Source of the DNA: Theobroma cacao
Lineage: Eukaryota; Streptophyta; Magnoliopsida; Malvales; Malvaceae
NCBI RefSeq assembly: GCF_000208745.1
Contig: NW_017234718.1
Location: 179,351-243,350, forward strand
Length of the DNA stretch: 64,000 nt
Direction: 5' to 3'
Shown: piece after piece, positions 60,731 through 64,000 of the stretch
Layout: each line of letters begins with the position of its first letter
Numbering within the stretch: position 1 is the first letter of the stretch
Program-made: the position numbers and the translations under genes
The notes under the pieces: model-generated
Seen by the model: only the letters and a program-made list of their open reading frames with translations
Database searches by the model: none
Told to the model about the DNA's origin: nothing

Positions 60731-61435
60731 TTATATTTTATTCCATGATGATGATTTTTCTTTTGTAGCGAAAAGGCTGGTACAAGTTGCCTGATTAACA
60801 AGCACCTTAGTAAATAGGATCAGATGATTTCCTTCTTCCTGACCAAGAATTAGAATACTACAACATACAAACTCGCTTGTAATCAAAGGGGATGGTGATC
60901 AGGAAGTAGAAATGTAACTTATAATTAAGGTGTAAATTTAATTCAAAATTATTAAGACCAATGTGTTCAGAAGCAATTCATAAGTAAATCGAAAGAGGGA
61001 GGCAAACTGATGAGAATTGCAGGCATCTCATGCATATCCCATGTGTGAGTCTCCAATAGGTGCCAGGGTAACAATGCACCTGCTTTCAAGACTCAACATT
61101 CAAATTGCAATGGTGTATACATCAAGGTTTTATGTGAAAATGCCCAAGTTCAGGGTTCTATTTCTCATTTCAACTGCCCCCCTTTCCGAGTAGTGACCCA
61201 AAAAAGCTATATAAAACAGAAAGAAGACATGCATGTCATTGCCGCTGCTTAATGCTCTCTCAATACATATAACAAAAAACTTTCTCAGCTCTTGAATCAA
61301 CATTTAGAGAGAGCAGGCTAACAAAACCAACAGCCAAAGATGAGAACAAGACAGGGATCCTAAGACAAAAGAGTCTACAAATGGGAAACTACTCCAGAGG
61401 ACTTACATAGACACCTCCACCATTTACAGTTCTAA
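60731..61435 (-). other. Spacer and probable 3' UTR of the PWWP gene
   Basis: Follows the stop of the minus-strand PWWP gene. No ORF of note. Confidence 0.55.
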
Positions 61436-64000
61436 CTAGGAAGAGGAGGAATTTGGAAGAGAACTAACCTTCTTCAGTAGGCCTTTAATCTCACTCTCCA
61501 ATTTTGCCTTCATCTCTGGGGAAAGATTATCCCCTGACCTCTCTAGCATTGACGTCATCATCTCAAGATTCTGCCTTATAAAGTCAATGGGAGGTGCATC
61601 ACCAAGGTGAGGCGTCAAACCAGAAGGCTTTGCTGGAGTCCTGAGTACCTCCATGGGTTGACTATTTAGAATACTGTCATTCTGAAGGTGATAATTCATA
61701 AGGGTTGCGCCAAAAGGATTACTCTTTTCAAAACTCTTCACTGCGTTTCCAGCATCTTCACTCCTCATGAAAACAACCTGGGCGCTATTAGAATCTTTCA
61801 TTATCAGAATCTCTGATTCCTTCAAGGGCCCAAACCTGCAAAATGTTGCCACTAAAGCTTCTTTTGAAGGCATGGAAGCACCTGGGGTAAATGTCAAGAG
61901 AAGAGTGGTCCCGAGGGGTTTTCCATTTGCCTCTGCTCTATCATAATTTATAATTATATTTTTTGAGCTTAAAGTAGCCTCTCCCTTCCTCCTCCTTCTC
62001 TTCCGCACAGGTTTCACCACAGATAAAACATTGTTTGCCTCCTGAAAATCTTTTCCCAATATGTTGGGTTCATTGCTAGTTCCATTTAAATCTGGTATTC
62101 CTGCAGCGAGCATAGGGTTTGGATGGCCAGATGGTGCTTTTGGCTTCCTCCCTCTCTTCTTCTGACATGGCTTAATTTCAGCTGCAAGCGCACCCATGTC
62201 TGGTCTTGCATGAGCATTTTTTCCACTAGAATCAGGCAGGCCAACATTCAACCCCTCCCTGTTACTTTGCTCAGGAATTGTTTTGATGGAATATGGGCCT
62301 GTCACTTGCAAATCTAACAACAACGAACTGGAGGTTGCAGTATTTCCATTTGCTCTAGTCTTTAAATGCTCTGAAGCAGCTCTTTTCCTCTTTCTCTTTC
62401 TAGGCTCGGAAGCAATATGGCTCATAATTTGTGAATCTTCAGCCAATGGGATGGGCATAGCACCATTTCCATTTAAATCTGGTATGTCAGTAGCTTGTTT
62501 AGTCTGCTGACCAGCTAAAGTTTGTTTTCCATTAGGTGCTTCAGAGGCCATTGCTTGGAACTCTTTCACTGATAAGTTACATGTAGCAAAGTTTATGTTC
62601 ACATCTGACAGGCCAGAAAGAGACTTAATTTTTGATCTCCCAGAGTTTGTCAGCTTCTTTCCCTTTTGCATTTTATTCCCAGGATACATACAGGGTGAGG
62701 AAGTAGGCTTCATGTCATGTGAATCATTCCCTGACAAAAAAGGATCAGTAGCTGTAGCCTCTTTCTGACCAACCATATTCTTGCAGTACATCTCATAAAT
62801 GGATTCATCATGATATACTGAAATTCTGAATCTGGAAAAGAACCACTCAATGAGACCAAAGTTTTTACTTTCGGTTGAGAACAGGCAATCCACAGCTATA
62901 AAATGTAGTTCAGAAAGCAGCTCAGCAGAAGGTGTATTCATCAGCTCTGGATAAGGAGTTACATTATTCCCCCTTATGAATTTCCTATACCAATTTTTCT
63001 GGAACCTCTTCACACTACTTTTGACAACTGAAGGAGACCCAATAAATTCATTCACCCCCTCATGAGAAACATTCAAGGTGTTAGGATCTTCAGTTTCAGT
63101 CAACCCTTTGCTTTCCCAGTTAACATAGGGATATGACAAGTACTTGCTCTTCTTCCGCTCTCTCAACTCAAAGGCCTTTTCATTTTTTAAATCGGTCATA
63201 TCATTGCCATTTTCTACAGAAGAAACACACATACCCTGATGAGGCCCTTCAATTTGGATGCTGCTAGTTCTCACTTCAGAATAATTTTTCCCCTTTCTCT
63301 TCCTTGAAGTAAAAGCCAGTTTGCTTAAGATAACACCTTCTCCAGCAACAATGTCTCCCCAGTTCTCTCCCGAGATCTTGGCCAAATCTGCATTCTGATC
63401 AAGCTGTGACATCTGATTCTTTGTTACATCAGATTGTTCCAGCAACAACTTATATGAGATGCTGTTTTCTCCAGCTAAACCAGCAGTGGCATCTCTTCCA
63501 TCCATGGGCCTGCTGCTAGCATTCTCCGCATCATAAGTCATTCTCCAAAGTTGATGCATGGGCAATTGGCAATGTCCTATTGAACAATAAAAGGCTGACA
63601 AACAGTTCTGTATGACAGTAAACTCAAGCATGCCAGGCTTTGAAACAACATATGCAAGATTTTTGAGTTGACAAAGAAACTTTGCAGGCTCAAATTGAGC
63701 AGCAGAAAACTCCCCTAATGCACCAACTTTGCACTCTGGCATGGAAGCTCCTGCCTTAATAGCAGAATTGCTAACTGAGAACTTTTTTTCTTTCAGAACA
63801 CAAGAACAAGTCATCTCCAATTTCAGGCGCTTTCCAAAATCATCCACAGCCTTCTCAACTGCACCAAGAAAGCTTCTGGCTTTGTTCTGCCCAGTCATCT
63901 GTTCAAAGTTGACATAGAAAGGCTTTAACTGCGATGGGCAACACCACGCGACATGGCTACTCCCAAAGTACCCAACAAGCAAGCAGTGTCTCTGGTCACC
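61436..64000 (-). CDS. PWWP domain-containing protein, 5' partial
   Basis: One open exon from the window edge to TAG at 61436-61438: 854 residues. It starts inside a PWWP domain ([24 protein letters not shown]), a reader of methylated histone tails, then ALA-type helices after FEQMTGQNK. The middle is long and disordered, with clustered basic signals ([27 protein letters not shown]). Near the C-terminus (about 690-765) is an RRM-like segment ([40 protein letters not shown]) shared with plant PWWP proteins of the PDP type, and a helical end ([20 protein letters not shown]). Arabidopsis PDP proteins act with FVE/MSI5 and PRC2 in gene repression. No ATG start is in the window; the frame stays open to its right edge. 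Confidence 0.9.
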   Translation of the reverse strand, partial: GDQRHCLLVGYFGSSHVAWCCPSQLKPFYVNFEQMTGQNKARSFLGAVEKAVDDFGKRLKLEMTCSCVLKEKKFSVSNSAIKAGASMPECKVGALGEFSAAQFEPAKFLCQLKNLAYVVSKPGMLEFTVIQNCLSAFYCSIGHCQLPMHQLWRMTYDAENASSRPMDGRDATAGLAGENSISYKLLLEQSDVTKNQMSQLDQNADLAKISGENWGDIVAGEGVILSKLAFTSRKRKGKNYSEVRTSSIQIEGPHQGMCVSSVENGNDMTDLKNEKAFELRERKKSKYLSYPYVNWESKGLTETEDPNTLNVSHEGVNEFIGSPSVVKSSVKRFQKNWYRKFIRGNNVTPYPELMNTPSAELLSELHFIAVDCLFSTESKNFGLIEWFFSRFRISVYHDESIYEMYCKNMVGQKEATATDPFLSGNDSHDMKPTSSPCMYPGNKMQKGKKLTNSGRSKIKSLSGLSDVNINFATCNLSVKEFQAMASEAPNGKQTLAGQQTKQATDIPDLNGNGAMPIPLAEDSQIMSHIASEPRKRKRKRAASEHLKTRANGNTATSSSLLLDLQVTGPYSIKTIPEQSNREGLNVGLPDSSGKNAHARPDMGALAAEIKPCQKKRGRKPKAPSGHPNPMLAAGIPDLNGTSNEPNILGKDFQEANNVLSVVKPVRKRRRRKGEATLSSKNIIINYDRAEANGKPLGTTLLLTFTPGASMPSKEALVATFCRFGPLKESEILIMKDSNSAQVVFMRSEDAGNAVKSFEKSNPFGATLMNYHLQNDSILNSQPMEVLRTPAKPSGLTPHLGDAPPIDFIRQNLEMMTSMLERSGDNLSPEMKAKLESEIKGLLKKVSSLPNSSSS

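Noticed and set aside
1..64000. tRNA, rRNA, CRISPR or bacterial-type operon features
   Set aside because: I looked for tRNA T-loop and A-box patterns and for regular short spaced repeats and saw none that hold up. The sequence is a plant nuclear one.

Overview
The window is nuclear DNA from a flowering plant, most likely a eudicot. The genes carry many introns with GT..AG borders, the intergenic DNA is AT-rich, and the families present are plant ones (plant-type RFC1, MATH-domain genes, PP2C, a PWWP protein, Ty1/copia and Ty3/gypsy-type LTRs). I cannot name the species from sequence alone. There is one assembly gap (N run, 35775-36028).

Layout. (1) 1-14071, plus strand: replication factor C large subunit (RFC1). 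All but the first exon(s) are present, in 20 exons with consistent phases, running from a BRCT domain through the AAA+ clamp-loader core to a Lys/Arg-rich tail. One intron carries a foldback, Mutator-like element. (2) About 15.3-30.8 kb and 39.2-60.7 kb: a decayed tandem array of two gene families. Type 2C protein phosphatase (PP2C) copies lie on the plus strand and MATH (TRAF-like) genes on the minus strand. All three PP2C copies (15384, 24341, 40329) are broken, each in its own way. Of the MATH genes, one short MATH-only gene (28001-29566) and one MATH plus coiled-coil gene (42291-44313) look intact. A second MATH-coiled-coil copy (57753-59905) has lost its original ATG and TATA box, but carries an inserted sequence that could supply a new in-frame start. 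Several further MATH pieces are dead fragments. (3) Retroelements fill the spaces. They include a solo copia LTR (18525-19302), a truncated copia element (about 21.1-22.9 kb), and a copia element (30881-39156) split by a solo LTR. A minus-strand gag-only LTR element spans 45405-57353, and two more solo LTRs have landed inside its own 3' LTR. (4) 61436-64000, minus strand: a PWWP-domain protein whose N-terminus runs off the window.

How the parts relate. RFC1 and the PWWP gene are ordinary single-copy chromosomal genes that bracket the region. Between them a module, MATH(-) and PP2C(+) diverging from one promoter region with a MATH-coiled-coil gene (-) converging on the PP2C, appears to have been duplicated several times, degraded, and bulked out by nested retrotransposons. 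Plant MATH-coiled-coil proteins include Arabidopsis RTM3, a factor that limits long-distance movement of a potyvirus. Fast birth and death of such a cluster is therefore plausible, but no function can be assigned to these copies from sequence alone.
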